Positions 50,402 through 60,386 are shown, counted from the first letter of the stretch. The stretch: 64,000 bases of DNA from Flavobacterium shii (GCF_025847235.1 NZ_JAOZEW010000006.1:124001-188000); one strand, 5' to 3'. The notes: generated from the letters alone by a model not told the origin. Numbers and translations: made by a program.

Positions 50402-51176
50402 CGGGTTTAGTTAAGGGGTATTCCAGGGTTATAGTTGTTCCAGTTGTCTCAGATTTTATAATTAATGTTGCTCCAATTAATTTGGCTCTTAATCTCATGT
50501 TGTTTGATCCTATTCCTGAATTTGTTTTGAGCGGATCATAACCAATTCCAAAATCTTTAAATTCCAATAAAAAAAAAGTTTCGGTTGTTGTAATATTTAC
50601 TTCAAACAAATCACTGTGTGAATATTTTAAACTATTGTGTAATGCTTCTTGAAATATTCTATAAATAAACAAATCATGTTCTTTGTTGATCTGAGGGATT
50701 TCCCCCAAGAGGGTATATTTATATTGAATTTTTTTTAGCTTTTTTATTCGTTCCAAATCTTGTTTTATGGCTTCGATGAAGTTGCTTTGCAGTAAATTAT
50801 CTTTATTAATGATTCGGGATAAAATCCTGATTTCATCTAGTGATTTTGCTAATATTTCCTTGAGATCACTTAACTCATTTTGGTTAATTGCTTTTCCGCT
50901 GTCGATATACATATTAAGTTGCATAATCCCAACAGATACTATTTGACCTATATTGTCATGTAGTTCTTTACTAATCTCACAAAGAGTCTGGTCTTTAATT
51001 TCGAGTCTGGTTTTTATTAATTCAGATTGAAAATAAAGTTCAGATTCCATTTTTTCAACCAGATAACTGTTTTTCTTCTTCAAAAAATAAAAGAAAATAA
51101 CAAGTAAAATGATTAGTAAAGTTAAGAAAACAATACCTAATGAAATGACTAATAATTGTATTTCTTTTCGCTCCAT
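50391..51176 (-). CDS. Sensor histidine kinase (HisKA_3 type)
   Basis: 261 residues from ATG 51176 (MERKEIQLLVISLG); an upstream in-frame ATG reaches further into the preceding gene. One N-terminal transmembrane helix (about 9-33), no extracellular domain, then the H-box ELHDNIGQIVSVGIMQLN (about 80-96) and the ATP-binding domain with the N-box FQEALHNSLKYS and GSNNMRLRAKLIGA. With no sensing domain of its own, it may take its signal from the six-helix membrane protein next to it. The start overlaps the end of that gene by 28 bases. Confidence 0.9.
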   Translation of the reverse strand: MERKEIQLLVISLGIVFLTLLIILLVIFFYFLKKKNSYLVEKMESELYFQSELIKTRLEIKDQTLCEISKELHDNIGQIVSVGIMQLNMYIDSGKAINQNELSDLKEILAKSLDEIRILSRIINKDNLLQSNFIEAIKQDLERIKKLKKIQYKYTLLGEIPQINKEHDLFIYRIFQEALHNSLKYSHSDLFEVNITTTETFFLLEFKDFGIGYDPLKTNSGIGSNNMRLRAKLIGATLIIKSETTGTTITLEYPLTKPDET

Positions 51177-51796
51177 ACAAATCCAATAATATAGCAACTA
51201 TGCGATAGGAAATTTAGAATAAACAATACCAAACTAAAAATCGATTCGTCTTGTTTGATTAAAAACCACTTAATTGCAAGCATGAAAGGTAAAAATGGTA
51301 CATGAAAGACTAATATCCCTAAGATGTACCAAAAAAAAACAGACTTTTTAAATTTTAATATTTTGTCAGAATTGAATATTTCTACTAAGTATAGGCAAGA
51401 TAATATCATGACTAACAGAACGCCAACAGCAAAACTGTAAATAAATGACTTATTAATATTCTCTTTGAAATATAGAATATTTAGAAAATAAGAGATTATA
51501 AATAAGGTTAAAAACAGTGTTGCAGCTACTTTGTTATTGTGTTTTAATAATAGGCTTTTAAGGAGTAATATATAGGCTGAAAAGCTAACAAATATGTAAA
51601 AATTATAGACATAATAATTTAATAAACCTGTCCATTGCGTGAAGTAATAGCCTACTATTTCTGTTACTATCGAAAACCAAATTAAAACGAGTATAGATTT
51701 AGCTTTTTTACCAGGAAGTTTATTCAGTGAAAACACACCTACAGTCCCTGATAATAAAGCTAAATAAATGATATAAAACCTTAAAAAAGCAAACAT
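51149..51796 (-). CDS. Six- to seven-helix membrane protein linked to the two-component system
   Basis: 215 residues with about 6-7 transmembrane helices spread over the whole length, and few loops. It is not recognised as a transporter. Its gene lies between the 146-residue protein gene (5 bases upstream) and the kinase (28-base overlap), so translation is coupled. I infer it is a sensory or accessory membrane subunit of the kinase, which lacks its own sensor domain. Confidence 0.72.
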   Translation of the reverse strand: MFAFLRFYIIYLALLSGTVGVFSLNKLPGKKAKSILVLIWFSIVTEIVGYYFTQWTGLLNYYVYNFYIFVSFSAYILLLKSLLLKHNNKVAATLFLTLFIISYFLNILYFKENINKSFIYSFAVGVLLVMILSCLYLVEIFNSDKILKFKKSVFFWYILGILVFHVPFLPFMLAIKWFLIKQDESIFSLVLFILNFLSHSCYIIGFVWSEKKYNY

Positions 51797-51801
51797 GATT
51801 T

Positions 51802-52242
51802 TTAGTATACTAAGCTAGGTGGTCTTCCTATGTTTCCATAGTTCATGGGAGAAAGACTTTGGATGTCGCTAGGAGTTTCTTCTTCAACGAGAGCAAAAGT
51901 TTGGATTTTTGCTGTAGTCGTATTTGTTTGTGTTTTTTTTCCAGTAGGAACCAAAAATAAAGTTGTTAATCCAGCTTTTTCTCCATGTTTTTTATCATCT
52001 GGATAAACTCCAAAATAAAAACGAATACCATCAACAGCATAACCATCTTCTGTTCCTTTGGTTTTTATATAATGAATGTAATTTTCCAGTTCTTCTAGTG
52101 AATACCAAATTGCATTTGCATCTTCTTTCTGAGTTGTTTTGGCAGTTGTTGAGCGAGTTTTCTTTTTATTGTAATTCAAATTTAGCTCTTTGGCAAATTC
52201 TTTAGTAATTAACTGACTTGGTTGGGCGGGTGGGTTTTTCAT
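51802..52242 (-). CDS. Unknown protein heading the two-component operon
   Basis: 146 residues, no signal peptide. The N-terminal half is lysine- and threonine-rich (NLNYNKKKTRSTTAKTTQKE), followed by ANAIWYSLEELENYIHYIKTK and a conserved-looking GYAVDGIRFYFGVYPDDKKH, which resembles a small alpha/beta domain. It is not recognised. It is the first gene of the operon with the membrane protein, kinase and regulator. It could be the input component or a product controlled by the system. Confidence 0.65.
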   Translation of the reverse strand: MKNPPAQPSQLITKEFAKELNLNYNKKKTRSTTAKTTQKEDANAIWYSLEELENYIHYIKTKGTEDGYAVDGIRFYFGVYPDDKKHGEKAGLTTLFLVPTGKKTQTNTTTAKIQTFALVEEETPSDIQSLSPMNYGNIGRPPSLVY

Positions 52243-52668
52243 GATTCTTAAATTTAATTAGGTGAAGAGTTGGTTTGTACTATTTTTTCTCAAAATTATT
52301 TTAATCGCATCATAATAACAAGGGTGAATTCCCCTTTTTTTTATTATACAAATTTATTTAAAAATAATGTAATGTGTTGTTTTTTAATTAATTATAATTA
52401 ATTTTATAATGATTATTTTGGAAATTAACAAGATGATCGAAATAGCGTAACTACTATTAGCAATAATTAAATTTATCAAATCCTAATAATTCCCCGGTAA
52501 CAGATATCGGTTTACCAATGTAATTCTAGTATTACCCAAAGCATTCTAGGATTCCAAAAGATCCTGACAGAAGATTCAAAATTTACTATACAGTTTTTTA
52601 AATGCGAATGAGGGGCATTAACTGTAATTAACTTTTAATTTCATCAAGAATAATTAAAAATAAAAATT
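52243..52668. other. Intergenic stretch without a recognisable gene
   Basis: 426 bases between the divergent two-component operon and the muramidase gene. It is very AT-rich near 52370-52420 and should hold both promoters. An imperfect palindrome (CCCCGGTAACAGATATCGGTTTACC) lies at about 52492-52516, possibly an operator. No coding frame is evident. Confidence 0.4.
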
Positions 52669-53493
52669 ATGAGAACTATAAAATTGGGTGTAAAATCAAG
52701 TGAAGTTTATTATTTAAATGAACTTCTTGCAAAATTGAACTACAGCGTTGTTGTTTCTGATTATTTTGGAGTAGAAACAGATAAAGCTGTTAAAGATTTT
52801 CAATTGAAGAATAATTTGGTTGTAGATGGTGTTGTTGGCTTGAAAACATGGACTACACTTATTGAAAAAGGTAAAGCAGGATTATCATCGAATAGTAAAT
52901 TGCTCTCGGAGAAGAATCTCATTGATTTTTCAAATAATTATGATCTTGAATTGGCAGTTGTTAAGGCGGTTAACGAAGTCGAAAGCGGAGGGATGGGATT
53001 TCTTGTAGATGGACGCCCTAAAATTTTATTTGAAGGACATATCTTCTGGAAAGAACTTGAAAAAAGAAAAATAAATCCCAGTACTTATGTAAATGCTAAT
53101 ACTCTGGATATTTTGTTTAAAAATTACACAAGAAAATTCTACTTGGGTGGTACGGCAGAATACACACGCTTAGAAAAAGCAATTAATTTGAGTCCTGATA
53201 AAAATTTCAGTGATGCTGCAAAATGTTCTACATCTTGGAATTTGTATCAAATTATGGGGTTTAATGCGATTCCTATTGGATATCAAAATGTAGATGAATA
53301 TGTAGAAAAAATGTATTTAAACGAAGGAGAGAGTTTAAAGTCTTTTGGTATGTTCTTGAAAAAAAATAAGCTAATTGGTTTTTTAAGAAACAAGAAATGG
53401 GCAGATTTTGCTTCGAAATATAACGGACCAGCTTACAAAACGAATAAATATGATGAGAAATTAATGAAAGCTTATGCAAAGTTTAGCTCTTAA
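52669..53493 (+). CDS. N-acetylmuramidase (DUF3380-type) with peptidoglycan-binding domain
   Basis: 274 residues: an N-terminal PG_binding_1-like domain (about 2-65, VYYLNELLAKLNYSVVVSDY and AVKDFQLKNNLVVDGVVG) and a C-terminal N-acetylmuramidase domain (about 82-270) with the catalytic-type Glu in AVNEVESGGMGF and the later STSWNLYQIMGFN. It cuts the glycan backbone of peptidoglycan. There is no signal peptide, as in phage endolysins, so secretion would need another route. No prophage genes are next to it. Confidence 0.9.
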   Translation: MRTIKLGVKSSEVYYLNELLAKLNYSVVVSDYFGVETDKAVKDFQLKNNLVVDGVVGLKTWTTLIEKGKAGLSSNSKLLSEKNLIDFSNNYDLELAVVKAVNEVESGGMGFLVDGRPKILFEGHIFWKELEKRKINPSTYVNANTLDILFKNYTRKFYLGGTAEYTRLEKAINLSPDKNFSDAAKCSTSWNLYQIMGFNAIPIGYQNVDEYVEKMYLNEGESLKSFGMFLKKNKLIGFLRNKKWADFASKYNGPAYKTNKYDEKLMKAYAKFSS

Positions 53494-53524
53494 TATTAAA
53501 ATTTTAAGTATTGAAAAAAATAAA

Positions 53525-53554
53525 ACCCGATAGTTTTAAAAAGCTATCGGGTTT
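53525..53554 (-). terminator. Terminator after pheT
   Basis: AACCCGATAG / CTATCGGGTT stem followed by a T-rich run on the minus strand; it lies in the 82-base gap between two converging genes and may serve both. Confidence 0.78.
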
Positions 53555-53575
53555 GAAATTTATAGTAAAATAAGT

Positions 53576-55996
53576 TTATCGTAAGGTTGCACCAAGTTCA
53601 GTTTCGAAAGTTTGTTGCAATTTACCCATAATCTTATCTATTTGAGCGTCGGTAAGCGTTTTTGTGTTATCCTGAATGGTAAAACTCAATGCATATGACT
53701 TCTTGCCTTCAGGAAGGTTTTTGCCTTCGTATACGTCAAATAAATTCACATCTTTTAATAGTGATTTCTCTGTTTGCTTAGCAAGATTGTAAATACTATC
53801 ATAAGTTATGTTTTGATCCAGTAATAAAGCTAAATCTCTACGTACTTCTGGGTATTTTGGAATTTCGGTATATTTTATTTTACCTGTAATTATTTTTAAA
53901 ATTAAATCCCAGTTAAAATCAGCATAAAAAACTTCTTGTTTGATACCAAATTGCTTTAAGATTGATTTTTTTACAAGACCTACTTCTACAAGAGTATCAT
54001 GTCCGTAACCGATTGCAGTTCCTTCAGAAAATACATCTGACTGAGTTGGAATATTAAGGATTTTATCAATTCCTAATCGGGTAATTATGCCTTTTACATA
54101 TCCTTTTAATAAAAAGAAGTCTGTAGCTTGTTGTCCATTCGTCCAGGTTTCTTTATTTCTGTTTCCAGTAATAAATAGGGTTAGATGTTTATGTTCTTCG
54201 TAACCGTTTAGGTATTTATGGTATGATTTTCCAAATTCAAATAATTTTAAATCCGAATTTTTTCTATTAATATTGTAAGAAATCGCTTCTAATCCAGAGA
54301 ATAATAATGACTGACGCATAACGGCCAAATCGCTACTTAATGGGTTTAATATCGTAACATTATGCTCTTCTTTTAATAAATTAGAAAGTTTTACATAAGC
54401 AGGAGTTGTTAGTGAATTAGCCATCATTTCATGAAACCCTTGTGAGTTTAATTGTGCAGCTATACTATTTTGTACCTTATAATCTTCTGTTCTTGGAGAG
54501 TTGGAAACTGTCGCGTTGAATTTTTTCGAAAAATTAATATTGTTGTATCCGTAAACTCTAAGAATTTCTTCAATAACATCTATCTCACGTTGTACATCTA
54601 CACGGTATGCAGGAATCGTTAATCCTAAACCAGCTTCAGAAACACTATTAACTTTAATATCCAGCGATACTAATATTTTTTTGATAGTATCTTTAGGAAT
54701 TTCTTGTCCAATGATTTTTGATACATGGCAAAAATTTAAGAAAACAGAGAAATCCTCAATTTTCTTTTGATAGATTTCTACAATATCAGATGTTATTTCT
54801 CCTCCGGCAATTTCTTTAATCAACAATGCAGCACGTTTCAATGCATATACTGTAATTGTTGGGTCAATACCTCTTTCAAATCTAAAAGATGCATCGGTAT
54901 TTAATTGATGTCTCTTAGCAGATTTACGAACACTTACAGGATTAAAATAAGCACTTTCTAAGAATATAGAAGTAGTACTTTCGGTTACACCAGATTTTTT
55001 TCCTCCAAAAACTCCAGCAATACACAATGGTCCTTTCTCATCGCATATCATTAAATCTTCTTGGTGCAATGTTCTTTCAACATCGTCCAGCGTTACAAAT
55101 TTAGTCCCGGCAGGAAGCGTTTTTACAATAATCTTTCCATTGATTTTACTAGCATCGAATGCATGTAAGGGTTGTCCTAATTCATGTAAAACATAGTTTG
55201 TAACATCAACAATATTATTTTTAGGAGTTATTCCAATAGCTTTTAATCTGTTTTGTAACCAAGCAGGAGATTCTGCAATAGTAATTCCAGATATAGTAAC
55301 TCCACAGTATCTAGGAGCCAATGCAGGTTGTTCTACGGTAACATCTATTTTTAATGTTCGCATATCAACTCTAAAATTACTTACCGATGGAGTAATCAAC
55401 TCTACATTTACTCCGCTTTGTAATAATCCGGCGCGTAAATCACGTGCAGTACCAAGATGACTCATTGCATCAGCACGGTTTGGAGTTAATCCTATTTCGA
55501 AAACTTCATCATTTTCTATTTGAAAAACTTCAGCGGCAGGAGTTCCGGGAACCAAAGCTTCGTCTAAAACCATAATTCCATCATGACCGGTTCCAAGACC
55601 TAATTCGTCTTCGGCACAAATCATCCCGTGACTTTCCTGACCACGTATTTTTCCTTTTTTAATGGTAAAAGCTTCACCGCTTTTATCGTATAATACGGTA
55701 CCAATAGTGGCTACAGGTACTTTTTGTCCAGCAGCAACATTGGCAGCACCACACACTATTTGCACAGGATGTTCTAATCCAAGATCTACAGTTGTAATTT
55801 TTAAACGATCTGCATCAGGATGTTGTACACAGGTAAGTACATGTCCTACAACAATGCCTTCTAATCCGCCTTTTATCGATTGGTATTTTTCAACCACTTC
55901 CACTTCAAGACCTAAGTCAGTAAGCAAAGCAGATGTTTCGTCGGATTTCCAGTCTATTTTAATGAATTGTTTTAACCAGTTGTAAGATATTTTCAT
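53576..55996 (-). CDS. pheT: Phenylalanine--tRNA ligase beta subunit
   Basis: 806 residues, the normal bacterial length. Domains in order: tRNA-binding EMAP-like (about 40-150, LKITTVDLGLEHPVQIVCGAANV), B3/B4 (about 210-400, with FRFERGIDPT), B5 (about 410-475), the catalytic-like core (480-680) and the C-terminal anticodon-binding FDX-ACB domain (about 710-806). It forms the alpha2-beta2 enzyme with PheS and attaches phenylalanine to tRNA-Phe. pheS is not adjacent in this window; its separation is usual in Bacteroidota. Confidence 0.97.
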   Translation of the reverse strand: MKISYNWLKQFIKIDWKSDETSALLTDLGLEVEVVEKYQSIKGGLEGIVVGHVLTCVQHPDADRLKITTVDLGLEHPVQIVCGAANVAAGQKVPVATIGTVLYDKSGEAFTIKKGKIRGQESHGMICAEDELGLGTGHDGIMVLDEALVPGTPAAEVFQIENDEVFEIGLTPNRADAMSHLGTARDLRAGLLQSGVNVELITPSVSNFRVDMRTLKIDVTVEQPALAPRYCGVTISGITIAESPAWLQNRLKAIGITPKNNIVDVTNYVLHELGQPLHAFDASKINGKIIVKTLPAGTKFVTLDDVERTLHQEDLMICDEKGPLCIAGVFGGKKSGVTESTTSIFLESAYFNPVSVRKSAKRHQLNTDASFRFERGIDPTITVYALKRAALLIKEIAGGEITSDIVEIYQKKIEDFSVFLNFCHVSKIIGQEIPKDTIKKILVSLDIKVNSVSEAGLGLTIPAYRVDVQREIDVIEEILRVYGYNNINFSKKFNATVSNSPRTEDYKVQNSIAAQLNSQGFHEMMANSLTTPAYVKLSNLLKEEHNVTILNPLSSDLAVMRQSLLFSGLEAISYNINRKNSDLKLFEFGKSYHKYLNGYEEHKHLTLFITGNRNKETWTNGQQATDFFLLKGYVKGIITRLGIDKILNIPTQSDVFSEGTAIGYGHDTLVEVGLVKKSILKQFGIKQEVFYADFNWDLILKIITGKIKYTEIPKYPEVRRDLALLLDQNITYDSIYNLAKQTEKSLLKDVNLFDVYEGKNLPEGKKSYALSFTIQDNTKTLTDAQIDKIMGKLQQTFETELGATLR

Positions 55997-56025
55997 TTGA
56001 GTAATATTATTCTTGAATAAGTTTA

Positions 56026-56033
56026 CAAATATA
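56026..56033 (-). promoter_or_regulatory. -7 promoter box for pheT
   Basis: On the minus strand TATATTTG, 30 bases before the pheT start, matches the -7 consensus. The -33 spacing is not ideal. Confidence 0.4.
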
Positions 56034-56272
56034 AGGATTGCACATTGGAGTAGGAAACAATTTATTTGGTTTTTTATAGCTGTTTTTCTTTTGGTGAAAA
56101 CCTTTTAATTTTGAGTATTCTTTATTTTTTGTGGTAATATTTTGCTAATAAAGTATTAAAGTTTACTTATAAAAGAGAATGTGCGTTTTTTGTGCTATTA
56201 GATGAATGAATTGTGCTATTCTTTATAAAAGAATGAAACTAAATTTGAAATGAATCAAAAAAATAATATTTT

Positions 56273-57778
56273 ATGAGTACTCTAGCAAAAAGACCTGATT
56301 TTAAGGCAAAATACGATAATTACATTGGTGGAAAATTTGTAGCACCAATAAAAGGAGAATATTTTGATGTAGTTTCTCCAATAGACGGAAAAGTCTTTAC
56401 ACAAGCAGCCCATTCTGGTAAAGAAGATATAGAATTGGCTGTTGATGCAGCATACGAAGCGTTTAAAACCTGGGGTAAGACCTCGGTAACAGAACGTAGT
56501 ATTTTATTAAATAAAATTGCTCAGAAAATAGAAGATAATCTAGAGTACATTGCGACTGTAGAAACGATTGATAACGGAAAGCCGATACGTGAAACCCTTG
56601 CTGCCGATATCCCTTTGGCGATAGACCATTTTAGGTATTTTGCAAGTGTAATTCGTGCCGAAGAAAGCTCGATTATGGAGTTGGATTCACAAACAGTTTC
56701 AATAGCTTTAAGTGAACCATTAGGAGTTGTTGCTCAGATTATACCTTGGAATTTCCCAATTTTAATGGCTGTCTGGAAAATAGCACCAGCTCTTGCAGCA
56801 GGAAATACAATCGTTTTAAAACCTGCCGAAAGTACACCGATTTCTATATTGGTATTAATGGAGCTTGTAGGAGATATTCTTCCTCCAGGAGTTTTAAATA
56901 TTGTAAATGGTTTTGGTGCCGAACTTGGTCGTCCATTGGTTACAAATAAAAAAGTTTCTAAAGCAGCATTTACAGGTTCTACAACAACAGGACGTTTAGT
57001 AATGCAATATGCTACCGAAAATATTATTCCAGTAACGCTTGAACTAGGAGGGAAATCTCCTAATATATTCTTCCCGTCGATTGCAGATCACGACGATGAT
57101 TTCTTTGATAAAGCTATAGAAGGAGCTGTTTTATTTGCCTTGAACCAAGGAGAAATTTGTACTTGCCCATCTAGATTATTGGTTCATGAAGATATTTATG
57201 ATAAGTTCATTAAAAGAGTAATCGAAAGAACCGAAGCGATTATTTCGGGAAATCCATTGGATAAAACAACTATGATTGGGGCACAGACTTCGATTGTTCA
57301 AAAAGAGAAAATTCTTTCTTATATAAAATTAGGAAAAGAAGAAGGTGCAGAATTGCTTACCGGTGGTAGTGAGAATAATTTGGGTGGAGATCTGGAAGGG
57401 GGTTACTACATTAAACCCACATTGTTTAAAGGAAATAACAAAATGAGAATTTTTCAAGAAGAAATTTTTGGGCCAGTTCTAGCTGTGACCACTTTTAAAA
57501 CTACCGAAGAAGCTATTGCTATTGCAAATGACACAATGTACGGTTTAGGCGCAGGAGTCTGGACACGTGATGCGCACGAAATTTATCAGGTTCCAAGAGC
57601 AATTCAGGCAGGTCGTGTATGGATAAATCAATACCATTCGTATCCTGCAGGAGCACCGTTTGGAGGTTACAAACAATCAGGAATTGGACGTGAAAATCAC
57701 AAAATGATGCTAGGACAATACCGTCAGACCAAAAACATGCTGATCTCTTATGATAAAAAGAGATTAGGTTTCTTTTAA
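56273..57778 (+). CDS. NAD-dependent aldehyde dehydrogenase (acetaldehyde/ExaC type)
   Basis: 501 residues with a classical ALDH fold. The catalytic Cys296 lies in [14 protein letters not shown] (Cys298 follows), the general-base Glu in [10 protein letters not shown], and the Rossmann glycine motif in FTGSTTTGR. The GE(I/V)CTCPSR form is characteristic of acetaldehyde dehydrogenases such as ExaC/AldB. The enzyme oxidises short-chain aldehydes to acids. It is followed by a DUF779 gene, a known companion of ExaC-type enzymes; the AraC gene further downstream is convergent. Confidence 0.93.
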   Translation: MSTLAKRPDFKAKYDNYIGGKFVAPIKGEYFDVVSPIDGKVFTQAAHSGKEDIELAVDAAYEAFKTWGKTSVTERSILLNKIAQKIEDNLEYIATVETIDNGKPIRETLAADIPLAIDHFRYFASVIRAEESSIMELDSQTVSIALSEPLGVVAQIIPWNFPILMAVWKIAPALAAGNTIVLKPAESTPISILVLMELVGDILPPGVLNIVNGFGAELGRPLVTNKKVSKAAFTGSTTTGRLVMQYATENIIPVTLELGGKSPNIFFPSIADHDDDFFDKAIEGAVLFALNQGEICTCPSRLLVHEDIYDKFIKRVIERTEAIISGNPLDKTTMIGAQTSIVQKEKILSYIKLGKEEGAELLTGGSENNLGGDLEGGYYIKPTLFKGNNKMRIFQEEIFGPVLAVTTFKTTEEAIAIANDTMYGLGAGVWTRDAHEIYQVPRAIQAGRVWINQYHSYPAGAPFGGYKQSGIGRENHKMMLGQYRQTKNMLISYDKKRLGFF

Positions 57779-57792
57779 TAAGAGTATAAAAT

Positions 57793-57826
57793 TAAGAACA
57801 GCCAGTCGTAAACTGGCTGTTCTTAA
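57793..57826 (+). terminator. Hairpin between aldehyde dehydrogenase and DUF779 genes
   Basis: TAAGAACAGCCAGT / ACTGGCTGTTCTTA stem around GTAA. The T tract is weak, so it may attenuate rather than fully stop transcription into DUF779. Confidence 0.55.
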
Positions 57827-57865
57827 TTAATCAATTAAAGTATTGCTTTTTTAAATATAAAAATC

Positions 57866-58240
57866 ATGATAAAAAGAATTAATGCATCAGAAAAGGCTAT
57901 AGAATTGATAAAAATATTAAAAGAAAAACACGGTGATTTAATGTTTTATCAAGCTGGTGGATGCTGTGAAGGAACGCAACCACAATGTTTTGAAAAAGGT
58001 GGTTTTTATCAAAGAATGGGAGACGTATGTATTGGTACATTAGAAGATACCGAATTTTGGGTAGACAAAGATTTATTCGAATATTGGAAACATGCTCATT
58101 TTACTCTAAATGTAATCGATGCTTTTGGTGTAGGAGGATTCTCCTTGGAAACACCATTAAAAAAGACATTCCAAATAGAATATAGAATTTTTACCGAAGA
58201 CGAAGAGAAAGATTTGGAACCGATTAAGGTTATTGAATGA
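57866..58240 (+). CDS. DUF779-family protein
   Basis: 124 residues with the family's cysteine- and glycine-rich segment FYQAGGCCEGTQPQCFEKG (about residues 31-49), followed by DTEFWVDKDLFEYWKHAHFT. DUF779 genes accompany ExaC/AldB-type aldehyde dehydrogenases; its job is unproven, perhaps a metal- or redox-linked accessory. It is 87 bases after the dehydrogenase on the same strand. Confidence 0.9.
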   Translation: MIKRINASEKAIELIKILKEKHGDLMFYQAGGCCEGTQPQCFEKGGFYQRMGDVCIGTLEDTEFWVDKDLFEYWKHAHFTLNVIDAFGVGGFSLETPLKKTFQIEYRIFTEDEEKDLEPIKVIE

Positions 58241-58301
58241 AAAGGGGACAAAGGTCTCTTGTAGTAGCACACAGCAGTGCTCTAAAGGTTCAAAGGGACA
58301 A

Positions 58302-58467
58302 AGATTTTTCCGTAGAGGTGCACAGCAGTGCATCTTTTTTTGTTAAATAATTGTCGAGCAATTTATGGAGACGCTTCCTATGTCAGGGTGGCAAGATTAT
58401 GGTTGTATTGTTTATTTAGGTCGATTCTCTGTCTCTAAGACGCACTGTTGTGCACCTCTACGGGGAA
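58302..58467. repeat. Fold-back repeat with GTAGAGGTGCAC arms
   Basis: TCCGTAGAGGTGCACAGCAGTGCATC on the left and GACGCACTGTTGTGCACCTCTACGGGG (its imperfect inverse) on the right, about 110 bases apart. A related short copy, GTAGCACACAGCAGTGC, precedes it at about 58263-58280. It fills the 259-base gap between DUF779 and AraC; no gene inside. Confidence 0.7.
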
Positions 58468-58499
58468 ACCTTTTGCACCCTGAGCCTTTCTCAGAGCCT

Positions 58500-59423
58500 T
58501 TAGTTTACAAACAACAACTGATATTGCTTAGGTGTAATACCTTCGTATTTTTTAAATAATCTAATAAAATAATTGGCATCATCAAATCCCGATAAATAAC
58601 AAACTTCGTTAATTTGTATCGTTGGATTTTTTAATAACTTCTTGGCACATTTTATCTTCTCATTCAAGACATATTCTATTGGGCTCATGCCTAATTCTCT
58701 TTTAAAAAAACGATAGAAAGAAGCTGTACTCATACATGCTTTGTCGCTAAGACTTTTTAAATTTATATTTTCTTTTAAGTTATGTTTAATGAATTCTGTA
58801 ACTTCTCTTATTGGATTATTTGCATGTATTGCTATTCCTTCTTCGATAGATTTTGCAGTTTGAGTCTGGATGATTCGGATTAATAATTCTTGCAAAGTTA
58901 AATCCGCCAATGCATCTTTGGTTATCGATGTACTCATACATTCTTTAATAAGTTTATTGATGGTGTTGGCCAAATCGATATTGTTATAAAAGAAATAATT
59001 TTGATAATTTAATTGCCAATAGGCATCATTACCTTCTTTGGGATAACGCTCGTTTAGAAAATTTAAGGTATCTGTAATCTTGGACTGATCAATGGCTAAC
59101 GCTAAACATTGTGTTGGATTATTTCTGGTTGCTTCGGGGAAATCAATTTTCATTTCTACGTTTGAAGGTATCACAACAGTTTGCCCCGGTAAATAATCAA
59201 ATCCAGGCCCATCATAAAGATGCATGATTTTTTTTCCTCTCAACATACTTGTCACAACCAGATCATTGAATTTTAATGGAACTAATTGAGAAGATTCATA
59301 AGTCTCAAAAAGGTTTAATTCACAGTGATTAAGGTTGTATATCGTCCTATTCTCTACAAGAGTTTTTAAGGATTTTTCTTTGGATAAATTAGGTAAATCT
59401 ATTAAAACAGGCTGATTATTCAT
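58500..59423 (-). CDS. AraC-family transcriptional regulator
   Basis: 307 residues: an N-terminal AraC-N-type sensing domain (about 20-200, YDGPGFDYLPGQTVVIPSNV) and a C-terminal AraC domain with two helix-turn-helices (LKSLSDKACMSTASFYRFFKRELGMSP, then INEVCYLSGFDDANYFIRLFKKYEGITPKQY, about 220-305). It converges on the aldehyde dehydrogenase/DUF779 pair and is a good candidate for its regulator; such triplets occur in many bacteria. Confidence 0.92.
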   Translation of the reverse strand: MNNQPVLIDLPNLSKEKSLKTLVENRTIYNLNHCELNLFETYESSQLVPLKFNDLVVTSMLRGKKIMHLYDGPGFDYLPGQTVVIPSNVEMKIDFPEATRNNPTQCLALAIDQSKITDTLNFLNERYPKEGNDAYWQLNYQNYFFYNNIDLANTINKLIKECMSTSITKDALADLTLQELLIRIIQTQTAKSIEEGIAIHANNPIREVTEFIKHNLKENINLKSLSDKACMSTASFYRFFKRELGMSPIEYVLNEKIKCAKKLLKNPTIQINEVCYLSGFDDANYFIRLFKKYEGITPKQYQLLFVN

Positions 59424-59496
59424 TGCAATTAAATTTTAAAAGATAAAACTTAAATTTAATGAAAATAAATATAAGAAAAGCAGATTTAACGTTTAA

Positions 59497-60360
59497 TTAA
59501 ATCAGCTCTTCTATATGTTTTTTAATATTTTCCGATATTTTTTTGGTAGGTAAATCATTCTCATCATCACCAAACGGATCCTCAATTTCTTCGGCAATAA
59601 GTTCCAAACTCGCAAGTACATAAAATATAAAAACAACTACAGGAGCTACATAATAACCTAAGCTAATAGAGTAACCGAAAGGTAAAGTCATTATATAAAA
59701 GAAAATAAATTTCTTTATAAAGGCACTATAAGAGTAGGGAATAGGCGTATTTTTTATACGTTCACAAGCACCACAAATATCTGTAAAAGCTTGTAATTCA
59801 CTATTTAAAATAATTAATTGATCTCCTGTTATTTTTTTCGCATCGTATAAATCATTGATTTTGTGATACATGATTCTTTTTACCTGATTTGGTTTATGCT
59901 TATGATGATCAATCTCTAAATCTACATCTTCAAAAAGTTGTTTACTAGTTTCGGAGTCGTTTAAATGCTTATGCAAAATATCGGCATATACCGGAATAAA
60001 TTTTCTAAAGAACTTTCGGTCGTTTTCATCTTTTAAAATTGCCGAAAGTTTAATAGCAAGATTACGACTGCTGTTTACCAGTCCTCCCCATAATTTTCTT
60101 CCTTCCCACCAACGGTCGTAAGCAGTATTGGTTCTAAAAACAAGAAGTAATGAAATTACAAAACCTAACATTCCGTGCATAATCGGGATGTTTTGTATAT
60201 AATCGTTTTTTCCTATTTTAAAATATTGAACTTCCAGATAACCAATAGTTCCAGAATAAATTCCGATGGCAATCATAATCGGGAACAGTTTTCTAACTGT
60301 ATCTGATTTATGAAAATGAAAGATAAAAGTGAACCAATCTTTGGTATTGTATGAGATCAT
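59497..60360 (-). CDS. Bestrophin-family ion channel
   Basis: 287 residues with four hydrophobic segments and the highly diagnostic RTNTAYDRWWEGRKLWGGLV followed by NSSRNLAI (about residues 78-105), plus the late LIAEEIEDPFGDDENDLPT. Bestrophins form pentameric anion- or cation-selective channels in the membrane. It precedes the TolC gene by 26 bases in the minus-strand order (the TolC gene lies upstream). Whether it belongs to the efflux operon is unclear. Confidence 0.92.
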   Translation of the reverse strand: MISYNTKDWFTFIFHFHKSDTVRKLFPIMIAIGIYSGTIGYLEVQYFKIGKNDYIQNIPIMHGMLGFVISLLLVFRTNTAYDRWWEGRKLWGGLVNSSRNLAIKLSAILKDENDRKFFRKFIPVYADILHKHLNDSETSKQLFEDVDLEIDHHKHKPNQVKRIMYHKINDLYDAKKITGDQLIILNSELQAFTDICGACERIKNTPIPYSYSAFIKKFIFFYIMTLPFGYSISLGYYVAPVVVFIFYVLASLELIAEEIEDPFGDDENDLPTKKISENIKKHIEELI

Positions 60361-60386
60361 TTAATAGAATTTTAAACAAATTTAGG

